Source of the DNA: RUG572 sp964386385
GTDB lineage: Bacteria > Verrucomicrobiota > Kiritimatiellia > RFP12 > UBA1067
Assembly: GCA_964386385.1 (NCBI GenBank)
Contig: CAYLRN010000013.1
Location: 1 to 64,000, forward strand
Length of the DNA: 64,000 bases
Direction of reading: 5' to 3'
The position numbers and the translations under genes were made by a program. Within the stretch, counting starts at the first letter, position 1. Each line of letters starts with the position of its first letter. Under the pieces are notes generated by a model. It made no database searches, was not told where the DNA came from, and saw nothing but the letters and a program-made list of their open reading frames with translations. Below are positions 52,408 to 60,787 of the stretch, in pieces.

Positions 52408-54175
52408 AGGTGAATAGCCTCTTTGCACATTCCCTGATTACGGTCACGTTGACCGCGTTGCCGAATTGCTTATACGCCTGACGTTTGTTTGGGTTGGGGA
52501 TGAATCGGTCGTCGAAGCTCTGCAACCTAGCCGCCTCTCTTACCGTCATTCGCCGTCTGTACTTGCCGATGATGGGGACTTGCACGATGGCGACGAGAGC
52601 GGGTGCGCAGTCTGGGCGCTTAATTCGCAATCCTGATGGGCGCATCTGCATAAATGCCTCCCATGCCGAAGACACCGATTCGCCGCATTGCCACTCCATC
52701 TTGCGCATGGTCGGGGTGAAGTGCCGAAGATGGTCGTGTCTTTCCAGCCAGTCGTCGATGAACTCACGGTTGTTCTTGTACAATTCGTTGTTCTTTCTGA
52801 CAAACGTTCGCTTCCATTCCGGCATTTCGTCCGGGTCTGCGGGTGGCGGCGTGGTGAACCAGTCGAGCCAAATCGGGAAGCCAATCACCTTTTCCTTGAT
52901 TCCATGATGGAACTCATCCCAGACTTCAATGGCCTCGGTCTCCTCCTTGGTCAGTTTATATGCAGGGTCATTGTTGTCCTTCTCGAGAATCGAGTCAAGG
53001 CAACAGTCCTTTTTCTCTTTTGACTTGGGAAGGCAGATTGACAAGGGCATGGTTGCGTGCCTGGGGTCATAGACTCCGAGGACGACCACGCGTTCACGGA
53101 GTTGCGGAACGCCGAAATAATGGGGGCTGACAATCAGAGGCTCAGGCGTGAGACGATATCCCAAATTCACCAAGTGCGTATGGATGGTCTTCCACGTGTT
53201 GCCGTTGTCATGCGCAACAAGATTTCTGACATTTTCCAGAATGATGTACTTCGTGTGATGATATTTCAGTATTCGCTCAATGTCAAAGAAAAGCGTCCCC
53301 TTCGTTTCGTCCTCAAATCCCTCCTGTTTACCAGCCTTGGAAAACGGCTGGCAGGGGAAGCCTGCGCAGAGAACATCATGCACAGGAATCTCCCGCTCGC
53401 CAATCTTCGTGATGTCTCCGTAAGGTTTGATACCATAATTCGCCTCGTAAGTCGTCTGCGCATCTTTGTCCAATTCCGATGCAAAGACACACGTGCCGCC
53501 GAGTTCATGCATCGCCAAATGGAATCCGCCAATTCCGGCAAAAAGATCGATAAAGGTGAATCTTCCACTTTTTGGAGAGGGAAATGGAATGTCGGGTTTC
53601 AATGTCGCGCAATTTGGCAAATCCCAAAATGACATCTGTACCGCCGCCTCGCAGACGCGCAGTTGTGCGGGGGGGAGTTTTGTGACGATTTCCGGCAGAC
53701 GCTTCGCCAGGTCGGGAGCATGGCGATCGGGCGATTCGAGGTACGCCTTGAGCAGCCTACGCACCTTGGGCGCGGTCGCGAAGTCCGCCGTGCGGACGAT
53801 GACGTGCGCGGCGTCTTCGGGGACGTCGCCCGCGTGCGGATACTTGAACGCGGTCTTGAAGAGGAGGTACTTCTCGCCGTGCGCCTTGCCCCTGGCGGGG
53901 TAGCCGTACTCGTCGACCAGCTCCTGCCGCGTCTTGATGCCGACGAACGACGCCGTGTAGTTCCTCCGTTCCTTCGTGCCGTTGAACAGCCACAGTTCCG
54001 TGATTTTCGCCGCGTCGTCCGCGCCGATCTTGTCGTCATCTGAAATCGGGTAGTTGTACCATCCCCGCCACTTCGTCAGCTGGTCGCCCTTGTACGTACC
54101 GACGAGGACGATGCGTTCCTTCGCTTCGTTCTTTTCGGACGGCGTAGTGCGGTTCTTTGCCTTGAGATGCTTCAT
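52400..54175 (-). CDS. DNA (cytosine-5)-methyltransferase with N-terminal extension (591 aa)
   Basis: It methylates cytosine C5 in DNA using SAM. The catalytic part begins near residue 205: FIDLFAGIGGFHLA (motif I), AGFPCQPFS with nucleophile Cys275 (motif IV), ILENVRNLV (VI), VPQLRERVVVLGVYD (VIII) and a C-terminal QFGNAVNVTVI (X). The first ~185 residues (IVLVGTYKGDQLTKWRGWYN ...) form an extra domain without recognised motif. Base composition changes abruptly at about 53,620: the extension is GC-rich like the chromosome, the catalytic part AT-richer. It lies first in a pair with the endonuclease gene. Confidence 0.9.
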   Translation of the reverse strand: MKHLKAKNRTTPSEKNEAKERIVLVGTYKGDQLTKWRGWYNYPISDDDKIGADDAAKITELWLFNGTKERRNYTASFVGIKTRQELVDEYGYPARGKAHGEKYLLFKTAFKYPHAGDVPEDAAHVIVRTADFATAPKVRRLLKAYLESPDRHAPDLAKRLPEIVTKLPPAQLRVCEAAVQMSFWDLPNCATLKPDIPFPSPKSGRFTFIDLFAGIGGFHLAMHELGGTCVFASELDKDAQTTYEANYGIKPYGDITKIGEREIPVHDVLCAGFPCQPFSKAGKQEGFEDETKGTLFFDIERILKYHHTKYIILENVRNLVAHDNGNTWKTIHTHLVNLGYRLTPEPLIVSPHYFGVPQLRERVVVLGVYDPRHATMPLSICLPKSKEKKDCCLDSILEKDNNDPAYKLTKEETEAIEVWDEFHHGIKEKVIGFPIWLDWFTTPPPADPDEMPEWKRTFVRKNNELYKNNREFIDDWLERHDHLRHFTPTMRKMEWQCGESVSSAWEAFMQMRPSGLRIKRPDCAPALVAIVQVPIIGKYRRRMTVREAARLQSFDDRFIPNPNKRQAYKQFGNAVNVTVIRECAKRLFTYE

Positions 54176-54176
54176 T

Positions 54177-54592
54177 TCATTTGATTGTTATCTTAGCCGC
54201 AAAGTGAAGCCTGAAGGCAAGGAGATAGTCCCCCATGCCGCCGGTAGGGTCGTTGAACGAATCAAGAATGCCTTGCCATTCCGCAGAGCTGGACTCTACG
54301 GATGACGCGAATGTACGCAGAAGTTCCGCTATTTCATTCGGAACGGTCGCGATTGAGACAGGGCAGTTCATTGATTACAATCGTGTTGGATTGGGCGAAA
54401 TCGTAGTATGCCCTATTGAGGACGATGGCGCTCATGCTGTCGTCAGGTTCGTCGGGATGGGACATGTACTGCATTCCATCGGGCAGGGGAATCGAGGGAG
54501 AAGGCGGTTCGCAAATCAACGACCTCGCCATCGACCGTGTTGATTCCCAGTCTATTCAAGTAGTTCTTGACCTGCATGACAGTTAATTTCAT
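54177..54592 (-). pseudogene. Short frames upstream of the methyltransferase, possibly one frameshifted gene
   Basis: A well-placed frame starts at ATG 54592 with GGGAG ahead (MKLTVMQVKNYLNRLGINTV ...) but ends after 49 codons at 54443. The next pieces continue in other frames: SHPDEPDDSMSAIVLNRAYY to 54334, then VPNEIAELLRTFASSVESSS to 54177, one base before the methyltransferase ATG. Read together they could be one ~135-residue protein broken by two frameshifts, or assembly errors. No function is recognised; linkage to the restriction-modification operon is all that can be said. Confidence 0.45.
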
Positions 54593-54618
54593 AGTCTCCC
54601 AAAAATGAGAACATGGGT

Positions 54619-54647
54619 ATGTTACATCTTTTCCGAAACTCTGTCAA
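54619..54647 (-). promoter_or_regulatory. Promoter of the restriction-modification operon
   Basis: A perfect TTGACA at 54647-54642, a 17-base spacer, and TAACAT at 54624-54619. Transcription should begin near 54612, about 20 bases ahead of the first small frame. Confidence 0.8.
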
Positions 54648-54723
54648 CGGCGTGTCGCCGTCTGCTGGGACTGCTGGAGAATGTAAGCATGGTGTTCGTC
54701 TTTTGACGTCACAATTTGTGACA

Positions 54724-54982
54724 TCATCGGCTCTTGCGAACGGACGAGATGAAGTCGTTGATTTCATCCATCGACGGCTCCTCGGCATTGGCGGACTCGA
54801 CCTTTGCCCGCATCGACGCAAATGCCGCCGTCGAACGGCAGACCGCCAACCATGGCGTCCCTCTTGAAGAACATGCCGATGGCCTTGTAAATTAACGCGA
54901 TTTGACGGCGAAACTCCCCGCTGCGCAGACCGCGCAGATGGACTTCTCTTCCAGTTTTCAGTCTCACGTTCCATGACAGCAA
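54724..54982 (-). pseudogene. RelB/DinJ-type antitoxin remnant
   Basis: One frame (from 54982) includes ALIYKAIGMFFKRDAMVGGL-PFD, similar to the ‘AINIFLKQAVREGGLPF’ helix region of RelB/DinJ antitoxins. In another frame the sequence continues AKVESANAEEPSMDEINDFI to ISSVRKSR and a stop at 54724, similar to the C-termini of such antitoxins. The N-terminal DNA-binding strand is not recognisable and no toxin gene follows. It looks like a frameshifted remnant. The rest of 54593-54991 shows only the restriction-modification promoter. Confidence 0.4.
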
Positions 54983-54991
54983 GCCGCCGCC

Positions 54992-57900
54992 TCAGTTTTC
55001 AACAACGGACACCTTTTCGACAATCATCACGGGGGAGTCCCACATCGGAACGCCGCGCAGCGTCGTGACGGCGACGTCAGGCGCGCCTCCGTTGGAAATA
55101 GACGCGCAGTCCGCAGGAATCTCGAACACGCGCCCCGTCACCATCTCGACCCATGCAGGGTTCTCGATGCGGCCTGGAATCGCCAGCGTCACGCGGTCGA
55201 ACTCAAGCGCGCTGGACGGAACGCGGTCGGAATACCAGTAGAACCACGCCGGCTTCCCCCTGCGCTCGAACTTCGCGCACGTCAGCCTCCGGCCGGCCGC
55301 GTCACGCGGGTCAGCCCGCCTCTCGACGGTGAAGCCGGCCGCCGTCACGAGCTTCACCGGACGCGCCTCGTCGTCGAACCAGCTGAACACGTTCCGCATC
55401 GCGTAGAAGCTCGGCCGGCGATAGACGAACTCCTTCAGGAGATTCGAGCGCACAAGCCCGAAGCTCTGGAGCATGAACGTGTACTTGAGGTCGACCATCG
55501 TGAAGACGCTGGACGGAATCGACCGGGCGGCGTCGCCGATGGTCCGGCGCAGGTTCCACTTCGCCTGCGAATACTCAGTCCATTCGACGTTGGCCAGCGC
55601 ATGGGCAAACTCAAGCTGGGACGGACATCCCACTTCACCCTGGTAGACGTCGAACGTGGGCGAATAGCCCTTGACGAGTTTACGCAGCGGTTCGGCAAGG
55701 TGCGCGTAGGAGTTGTCCGGATTTGATTCGTATGGATGGTAGATGAAGCGGGAGGCGAGGTCGAGCGCGTTTTCGCCCTTCAGGCGCTCAAGGACGGTGA
55801 CATAGTCCTTCGGGAAAGTGATCGCCGTGCAGTAGAGCTTTGCCGTCGGCTGGATGGCGCGAATGGCCCGCGCCGTGCGGAGGAACATCTCGGCGTACTC
55901 CGGACTCTGCCCGAACGGCTCGTTCCAGATTTCCCATTCGTCCACAACGTCCATGTAGCGGCGAACGCACGCCTCGCAGTAGCGGATCCACGCCGCGAAC
56001 GCCTCTGGGTCGTCCGTGACCTGCCTGACGCGCATTCCGAGGCGGAAGTCGCTGCCCCACACGGGATTGCCGTAGCTCAGGCAGATCCACGGCTTCACGC
56101 CCATCGCCGCCATCTCGCGAACCTGCGGGTCGAGCCATGTGAAATCGTATTTCCCCTTCTCCTGCTCCGTCTTGGCCCAGCCGCTGAAGAGGCGGCCGTG
56201 CTTCGCGCCGAGCATCGGCAGGAGGAACTTGTAGGAGTCCCAGCTGGCGTAGTCGCGGTCCATCGTCTCGCAGCCGATCGACCACGGCGACGACTTGATC
56301 TCCGCCGCCGTGCGGACGGGAAAGCGTCCGATTTCGCGAAGGCCGTCGAACTTCAGGTCGTTGAGCCTCTTCCACGTCGGACACGGCTTTTCGCGTGCAA
56401 GGGAGGACTTGAGGGCCGTGGGTGTCTTGCCGTTGTCGCCCCAGGCGTCCCAGCTCGTGATCTTGTCCGCGTCCTTGAACGACACCACCTTCGCGCGGGC
56501 GGGGGACTTGCCCTTCCCGGCGGCGGGAGAGCCCTTGGAGCGGATCGAATAGAGCTGCGAGCCGATTTCCCGGATCCCGGCGACCGTCTCCCAGTAGGGC
56601 GTGTCGCAGACGTCCGTCCAGCCCACCTGCATGTTCTCGCCGTCGAAGCGTCCGCTCGTCGCCTGGTCGGAGAACTGGTGCCAGTGCACGCCGACGAAGA
56701 GCGGATGCTCCAGTGCGGAGCGCACGTAGTCCTTGTAGACCTCCGCGCGTTCCTTCTGGTCCCTCAGCAGGATGAGGCCGGGGCAGAACGGCCCGCGGTC
56801 GAGCGCGCCGAAGTGGAATTCGCCGATCATCACCGGCTTGTCGATTCCGTCCGGCAGTGCGAAGCCGCGCAGATGGCGGCGGTATATGTTGTAGCTAAGG
56901 ACGTCGCAGTGCTTCGCCGCCGCGCGGACCGTGAACGCCGGAGCTCCGCCCGCCCAGCGGCAGCCCATGTAGAGCTTGCCGGGCGCGGCGCGCTTGAGCT
57001 CTTCGCGTATGATGCGGTAGTACGCCTCGGCGATCTCCATCGTGAACGCCTCGAGGTCGGACTTCGCGCCGGCGAGTGCCGGGGCGTTCGTCGTGGCGAG
57101 AAAGGCATCCCAGCTGGCGTAGGAAGTCTTCCACTGCGCGTTCAGCTTCGCGACCTCGCCGTACTTCGCCTGCATTCTGTCGCGGAAGACCTTCTTGCAC
57201 GGCTGGTCCGCGGGCGACTTGAGAGTTGATAGCGCGAGCGTGTGCGCCTCGCCCCAGTGGTGTTCGTTGTCGACGAAGAGGCCGAAGCACCAGGGGTCTT
57301 CCACGACGTCGCGGTGTATTTCCGTCTGCCGCCGCGCCTCGGCGCGGAACGACGGGTCGAACGGATCGCAGAAATCCCACCATCCGCCCTTGTGGCCTGC
57401 GATCGGACGCGAATGGATCTCGAAGCGGTCGGTGTAGGGAGTGCGGTCCATCAGGCAGATCTTCTTGTCCGACGAGTTGGCAATCGTGTTGCAGCCCCAG
57501 CTGCGGAGGCGGCGGTGCGCGAGGTCCGCCCACGTGTCGTACCAGTTCGCCCCATACTTGCGGGCGATGTTGCGCGCGGAGAAGTCGTAGATCCTGTGCA
57601 TGTTCCAGCGGGCGTAGTAGGGGAAGAGGAGCTGGTCGTGGGTGGAGTAGAACTCGGCGTCGGGCGCGTCCTTCGCGGGGAGGTTCTCGAACCAGTCGTC
57701 GTGTCCGTCAAGCGCCGTTGTGGCGCTGCTCGGCGTGACGCGGACGGGTCCGTGGCTCCACCAGAGGTGTCCGTCGGGGTCGACGATCCACCACTTGCCG
57801 TTCCACTTCGTCGTCGTGAAGCCGCCCGTCTTCGGCAGCTGCGGGCCGTCCGCCCATCCGCCCCACTTGTCCCAGCCCTTCGGACCGGGGTGCGCGGCGA

Positions 57901-58687
57901 GGTCTTTCGCCTCCTTCGCGCGCTGGACTGCGAAGTCGGCGTCAGAGTGCACCTTGTCCGGCCATTCGCGGTGCTTGAACTGTCCGTAGACGTCGATGAA
58001 CGGGAAGAACTCGTCAGGCGTCATCCGCGCGAACGCGGGAACGTCCTCGGCGCGCGTCGGCTCGCCAGTCGCGACGATCCGCCTGATGCTCCACGTGTGC
58101 GGCAGTTTCGGCGTGTTGACGTAGACGGCCACTTCCCTGACGGCAGATCTGTCCAGCCGGTCGACGCGGACTCCGTCGCCGCGCGCCCCCCAGACGGTGT
58201 CCCCTTCCGCCGGGGTCGGCTTCCAGACCATGTACGGGAGAGCCCACGTGCGGACGCGCGTGAGCTTCTTCGCCACCGCGTTCCAGTTCGTCAGCGCGGG
58301 CGGAAAGGTCTGCGCACAGACCTTGCGCCTCTCGCCGCCAATCGGCAGCTTGGCGATGAAGCTGCCTTCGCCCGCCGGGACGCCGCCCGCGTTCAGGAGG
58401 CGGAGCGTGTACTGTCCGTGGATGCCGCCGTCGACGAACTCCACCTCGATGCGTCCGCATCGGGAAAGATCCCAGTCGCCCTTGATGGCCACGCCCGGAT
58501 AGGCATCGCCCGCGGGCGTCGTCACGGTCAGAAGTCCGTCCTTCAGAGCGAACGTGCCGCCGTCCTGCCCGCGGACGTCCGTCGGACGCGCCTTGGCCGC
58601 GTCGAACAGCACCACTTCGCCCGCCTGCAAGGCAAGCGAAAGCCCGACCGCCACGGCGGCAAGTCCAGTCATTCTCATTTTCGTCAT
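54992..58687 (-). CDS. Secreted two-module glycoside hydrolase, agarase-like plus GH39/GH5-like (1231 aa)
   Basis: A signal peptide (MTGLAAVAVGLSLALQAGE) leads into a beta-sandwich region. A first TIM barrel resembles GH50/GH86 agarase-like enzymes: KWWIVDPDGHLWWSHGPVRV, FGLFVDNEHHWGE and VMIGEFHFGA. From about residue 770 a second, different barrel follows (GAKHGRLFSGWAKTEQEKGKYD, DEWEIWNEPFGQS with a likely acid/base Glu, DVYQGEVGCPSQ with a likely nucleophile Glu), like GH39 or GH5 clan GH-A enzymes. ATG 58687 has GGGAG eight bases upstream. The neighbouring sugar-acid dehydratase suggests joint use in one glycan pathway. Confidence 0.75.
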   Translation of the reverse strand: MTKMRMTGLAAVAVGLSLALQAGEVVLFDAAKARPTDVRGQDGGTFALKDGLLTVTTPAGDAYPGVAIKGDWDLSRCGRIEVEFVDGGIHGQYTLRLLNAGGVPAGEGSFIAKLPIGGERRKVCAQTFPPALTNWNAVAKKLTRVRTWALPYMVWKPTPAEGDTVWGARGDGVRVDRLDRSAVREVAVYVNTPKLPHTWSIRRIVATGEPTRAEDVPAFARMTPDEFFPFIDVYGQFKHREWPDKVHSDADFAVQRAKEAKDLAAHPGPKGWDKWGGWADGPQLPKTGGFTTTKWNGKWWIVDPDGHLWWSHGPVRVTPSSATTALDGHDDWFENLPAKDAPDAEFYSTHDQLLFPYYARWNMHRIYDFSARNIARKYGANWYDTWADLAHRRLRSWGCNTIANSSDKKICLMDRTPYTDRFEIHSRPIAGHKGGWWDFCDPFDPSFRAEARRQTEIHRDVVEDPWCFGLFVDNEHHWGEAHTLALSTLKSPADQPCKKVFRDRMQAKYGEVAKLNAQWKTSYASWDAFLATTNAPALAGAKSDLEAFTMEIAEAYYRIIREELKRAAPGKLYMGCRWAGGAPAFTVRAAAKHCDVLSYNIYRRHLRGFALPDGIDKPVMIGEFHFGALDRGPFCPGLILLRDQKERAEVYKDYVRSALEHPLFVGVHWHQFSDQATSGRFDGENMQVGWTDVCDTPYWETVAGIREIGSQLYSIRSKGSPAAGKGKSPARAKVVSFKDADKITSWDAWGDNGKTPTALKSSLAREKPCPTWKRLNDLKFDGLREIGRFPVRTAAEIKSSPWSIGCETMDRDYASWDSYKFLLPMLGAKHGRLFSGWAKTEQEKGKYDFTWLDPQVREMAAMGVKPWICLSYGNPVWGSDFRLGMRVRQVTDDPEAFAAWIRYCEACVRRYMDVVDEWEIWNEPFGQSPEYAEMFLRTARAIRAIQPTAKLYCTAITFPKDYVTVLERLKGENALDLASRFIYHPYESNPDNSYAHLAEPLRKLVKGYSPTFDVYQGEVGCPSQLEFAHALANVEWTEYSQAKWNLRRTIGDAARSIPSSVFTMVDLKYTFMLQSFGLVRSNLLKEFVYRRPSFYAMRNVFSWFDDEARPVKLVTAAGFTVERRADPRDAAGRRLTCAKFERRGKPAWFYWYSDRVPSSALEFDRVTLAIPGRIENPAWVEMVTGRVFEIPADCASISNGGAPDVAVTTLRGVPMWDSPVMIVEKVSVVEN

Positions 58688-58753
58688 ATCGTTGTCTCCC
58701 TGGGGATGTTCTGCCAAATGCGTTGAAGTGTCTTTCGGCGCGCCATACTGCCG

Positions 58754-59923
58754 TCACCGGTGGTAGTATGGAACGCTGTCCGGCGGACGCACGTCCGTCA
58801 GCGTTCCGACATAGTGCCGCAGCCAGTGGTCTGCTTTCGGATGCGCCGCGGCGGCGGTCTCGTCTATCTCGATTCCGAGTCCGGGACGGTCGGACGGATA
58901 CATGACGCCGTCGACGAACCGCACGTCCTCGTCCACGACGTCCCTGCGCCACGGCACGTCGTTGAACAGCGTCTCGTGGATGCAGTAGCCGGGCGTGGAG
59001 ACGCCGAGCGCCAGCGTGACGGCGTTCGCGACGGGACCGGACGGGTTGTGTGCGCAGAACGGAACGTGGTGCGCGTCGCAGATGCCGGCGATCTGCTTCA
59101 TCGCGGTGATTCCGCCCGCGTGCGAACTGTCCGGCTGGAGGTAGTCGCAGGCGCGGAGCTCGATCGCGTCGACGACCTGCTGCGTCGTGTAGAGCCGTTC
59201 GCCGCAGGCGATTGGGACGGAGACGCGGGAGCGGACGTCGGCCAGCGCCCGCATCGTGTCCGGGATGACGGGCTCCTCGACCCAGTAGGGGTTGAATTCG
59301 GCGAGGGCGTTGCAGACGCGCAGGGCGGTCGGGACGTCGAAGCGTCCATGGCACTCGATCAGGATCTCCGCCCGCCCCTCCGTCGCGGCCTTCACCGCCG
59401 CCACGCAGTCCATCGCCTTCCTGAAGTCCGCCGGCGGAAGCTGTCGGTAGTTCTTGCCGAACGGGTCCCACTTGAGTCCCTTGAAGCCAAGTTCCACCGC
59501 CGCTCGCGCCTTGTCTGCGAACTCCGCCGGCTCGCGCGCGCCGGAGAACCAGCAGTTCGCGTAGCATGGGACGCCGTCGCGGCACTTGCCGCCGAGAAGC
59601 TTCCATACGGGGACGCCGAGCGCCTTGCCCTTGACGTCCCAGAGCGCCATGTCCACGGCGGAGAGCGCGCTCATCAGCACCGGGCCGCCGCGCCAGTAGG
59701 CGTCGCGGTAGTTCTCGTGCCAGATCCATTCCGTGTCGAACGGGTCCTTCCCGACGAGCGCGTGCTCCAGGTCGCGCACCGCGCCGACGAGCGCGTTCTC
59801 CTTGTATTCGAGGGTGCCCTCGCCGATTCCGTGGACGCCCTCGTCCGTCATGACCTTGACGAACGCCCAGTTCGTCCGGAAGCAGTCCACGACGATTGTC
59901 TTCACTTCAGTGATTTTCATCAT
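58754..59923 (-). CDS. Enolase-superfamily sugar-acid dehydratase or cycloisomerase (389 aa)
   Basis: This is a mandelate racemase/muconate lactonising enzyme family protein. The metal ligands are readable: Glu in LIECHGRFD, Glu in YWVEEPVIP and Glu in IACGERLYT. A Lys-x-Asp at GLKWDPFG and a His in AHNPSGPVANA complete the pattern seen in D-galactonate/gluconate-type dehydratases. Members of the same family also open 3,6-anhydro-L-galactonate in agar degraders. Two starts, ATG 59923 and ATG 59920, follow GGAGAT; 59920 has the better spacing. The substrate is inferred only from context. Confidence 0.8.
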   Translation of the reverse strand: MMKITEVKTIVVDCFRTNWAFVKVMTDEGVHGIGEGTLEYKENALVGAVRDLEHALVGKDPFDTEWIWHENYRDAYWRGGPVLMSALSAVDMALWDVKGKALGVPVWKLLGGKCRDGVPCYANCWFSGAREPAEFADKARAAVELGFKGLKWDPFGKNYRQLPPADFRKAMDCVAAVKAATEGRAEILIECHGRFDVPTALRVCNALAEFNPYWVEEPVIPDTMRALADVRSRVSVPIACGERLYTTQQVVDAIELRACDYLQPDSSHAGGITAMKQIAGICDAHHVPFCAHNPSGPVANAVTLALGVSTPGYCIHETLFNDVPWRRDVVDEDVRFVDGVMYPSDRPGLGIEIDETAAAAHPKADHWLRHYVGTLTDVRPPDSVPYYHR

Positions 59924-59993
59924 ATCTCCATTGCATGACTGTCAATCAACCCCGTCGGTAAATTCCCGGCGCAACGTCCGCTGCATGGTCAAT

Positions 59994-60158
59994 TCATTGC
60001 CATTCTCCTTTGGGGACTTCCTTTATTCGTCTGAACTTCTTGAAAAAGAATTGCTCGAAATACACGTATTTCTCGCCCTTGACGATGGCGCAGGCGTTCC
60101 AGGCGCGGTTGTCCGCATTCGCCTTCATCCATGCGTCCACGTCATGGAGTCCGTTCAT
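59994..60158 (-). pseudogene. Orphan copy of the caspase-like protein's C-terminal tail (54 codons)
   Basis: The frame starts ATG 60158 with an ATGA overlap on the preceding gene's stop and reads MNGLHDVDAWMKANADN, then on to IKEVPKGEWQ and a stop. From DVDAW to the end it equals the C-terminus of the large protein at 60784 except for one residue (His to Arg), with five further silent base changes in about 145 bases. At its own end the ATGA overlap is repeated, but the following frame is ATG AAT TGA, a collapsed copy of the small gene. Confidence 0.85.
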
Positions 60159-60787
60159 TTGTATGCATCATGCAGGAAATCCATTATCGTGTTTCTGTAA
60201 ATGGACGGGACTTGATTCGCATGGTTTGTTGCAGCATTTCCCATTCCCAGCTGCGCAGCGGTCATGCCTGCGAAAACCTTCATTGCGCCCTCAATGTCCA
60301 AGTCGGGCATTTCATATCTATGGAGAATCGCCCGCTCAACAGATGAACCGGAACTCGTATATCCGGCATTGGACATCTCCGCCAATGCATTCGTCAATGT
60401 CGAATACGAGTCTGCGAACCGCTGCACGGAAATCTGGGCGCTTGCATAGGAGAATCGCGTCATCCAGTATTGCCATGTGCCGGTCTTATTTCCAATCGAC
60501 ATTACGGCATTGGAAGCATGGTTCATCTCGTAATAAAGCCATTTGTCATCTGCCGACTGCAGAAAATTCTGATATGCACTGACGGACAAAAGCAAGTGTG
60601 CCTCGGTTTTCATTTCAATTGAGGTCGAATTCGTTGCCGAACACAATTGACCGGTAAATGCAGCGCCTACAAGACGTTTGTCATTCGTCAATGCAACACA
60701 TATGTCAGACTCCATCTCGGCGATGGAATTCCAAGCCAAAATGCCTTTTGCAGCAACCACGATGCACAAGAACAAAACGCGCTTCAT
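60155..60787 (-). CDS. Small secreted protein of unknown function, coupled to the caspase-like gene (210 aa)
   Basis: The product starts MKRVLFLCIVVAAKGILAWN, a clear signal peptide. The mature part is about 190 residues, predicted mainly helical, with two cysteines (DICVALT and GQLCSAT), NSTS/ETEA-type polar stretches and a C-terminal GMTAAQLGMGNAATNHANQV segment. No domain is recognised. The ATG overlaps the stop of the large caspase-like gene (ATGA), with GGAGA just upstream inside that gene. Composition is AT-richer than most neighbours. Its place suggests a partner, inhibitor or substrate of the large protein, which is inference. Confidence 0.7.
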   Translation of the reverse strand: MKRVLFLCIVVAAKGILAWNSIAEMESDICVALTNDKRLVGAAFTGQLCSATNSTSIEMKTEAHLLLSVSAYQNFLQSADDKWLYYEMNHASNAVMSIGNKTGTWQYWMTRFSYASAQISVQRFADSYSTLTNALAEMSNAGYTSSGSSVERAILHRYEMPDLDIEGAMKVFAGMTAAQLGMGNAATNHANQVPSIYRNTIMDFLHDAYK

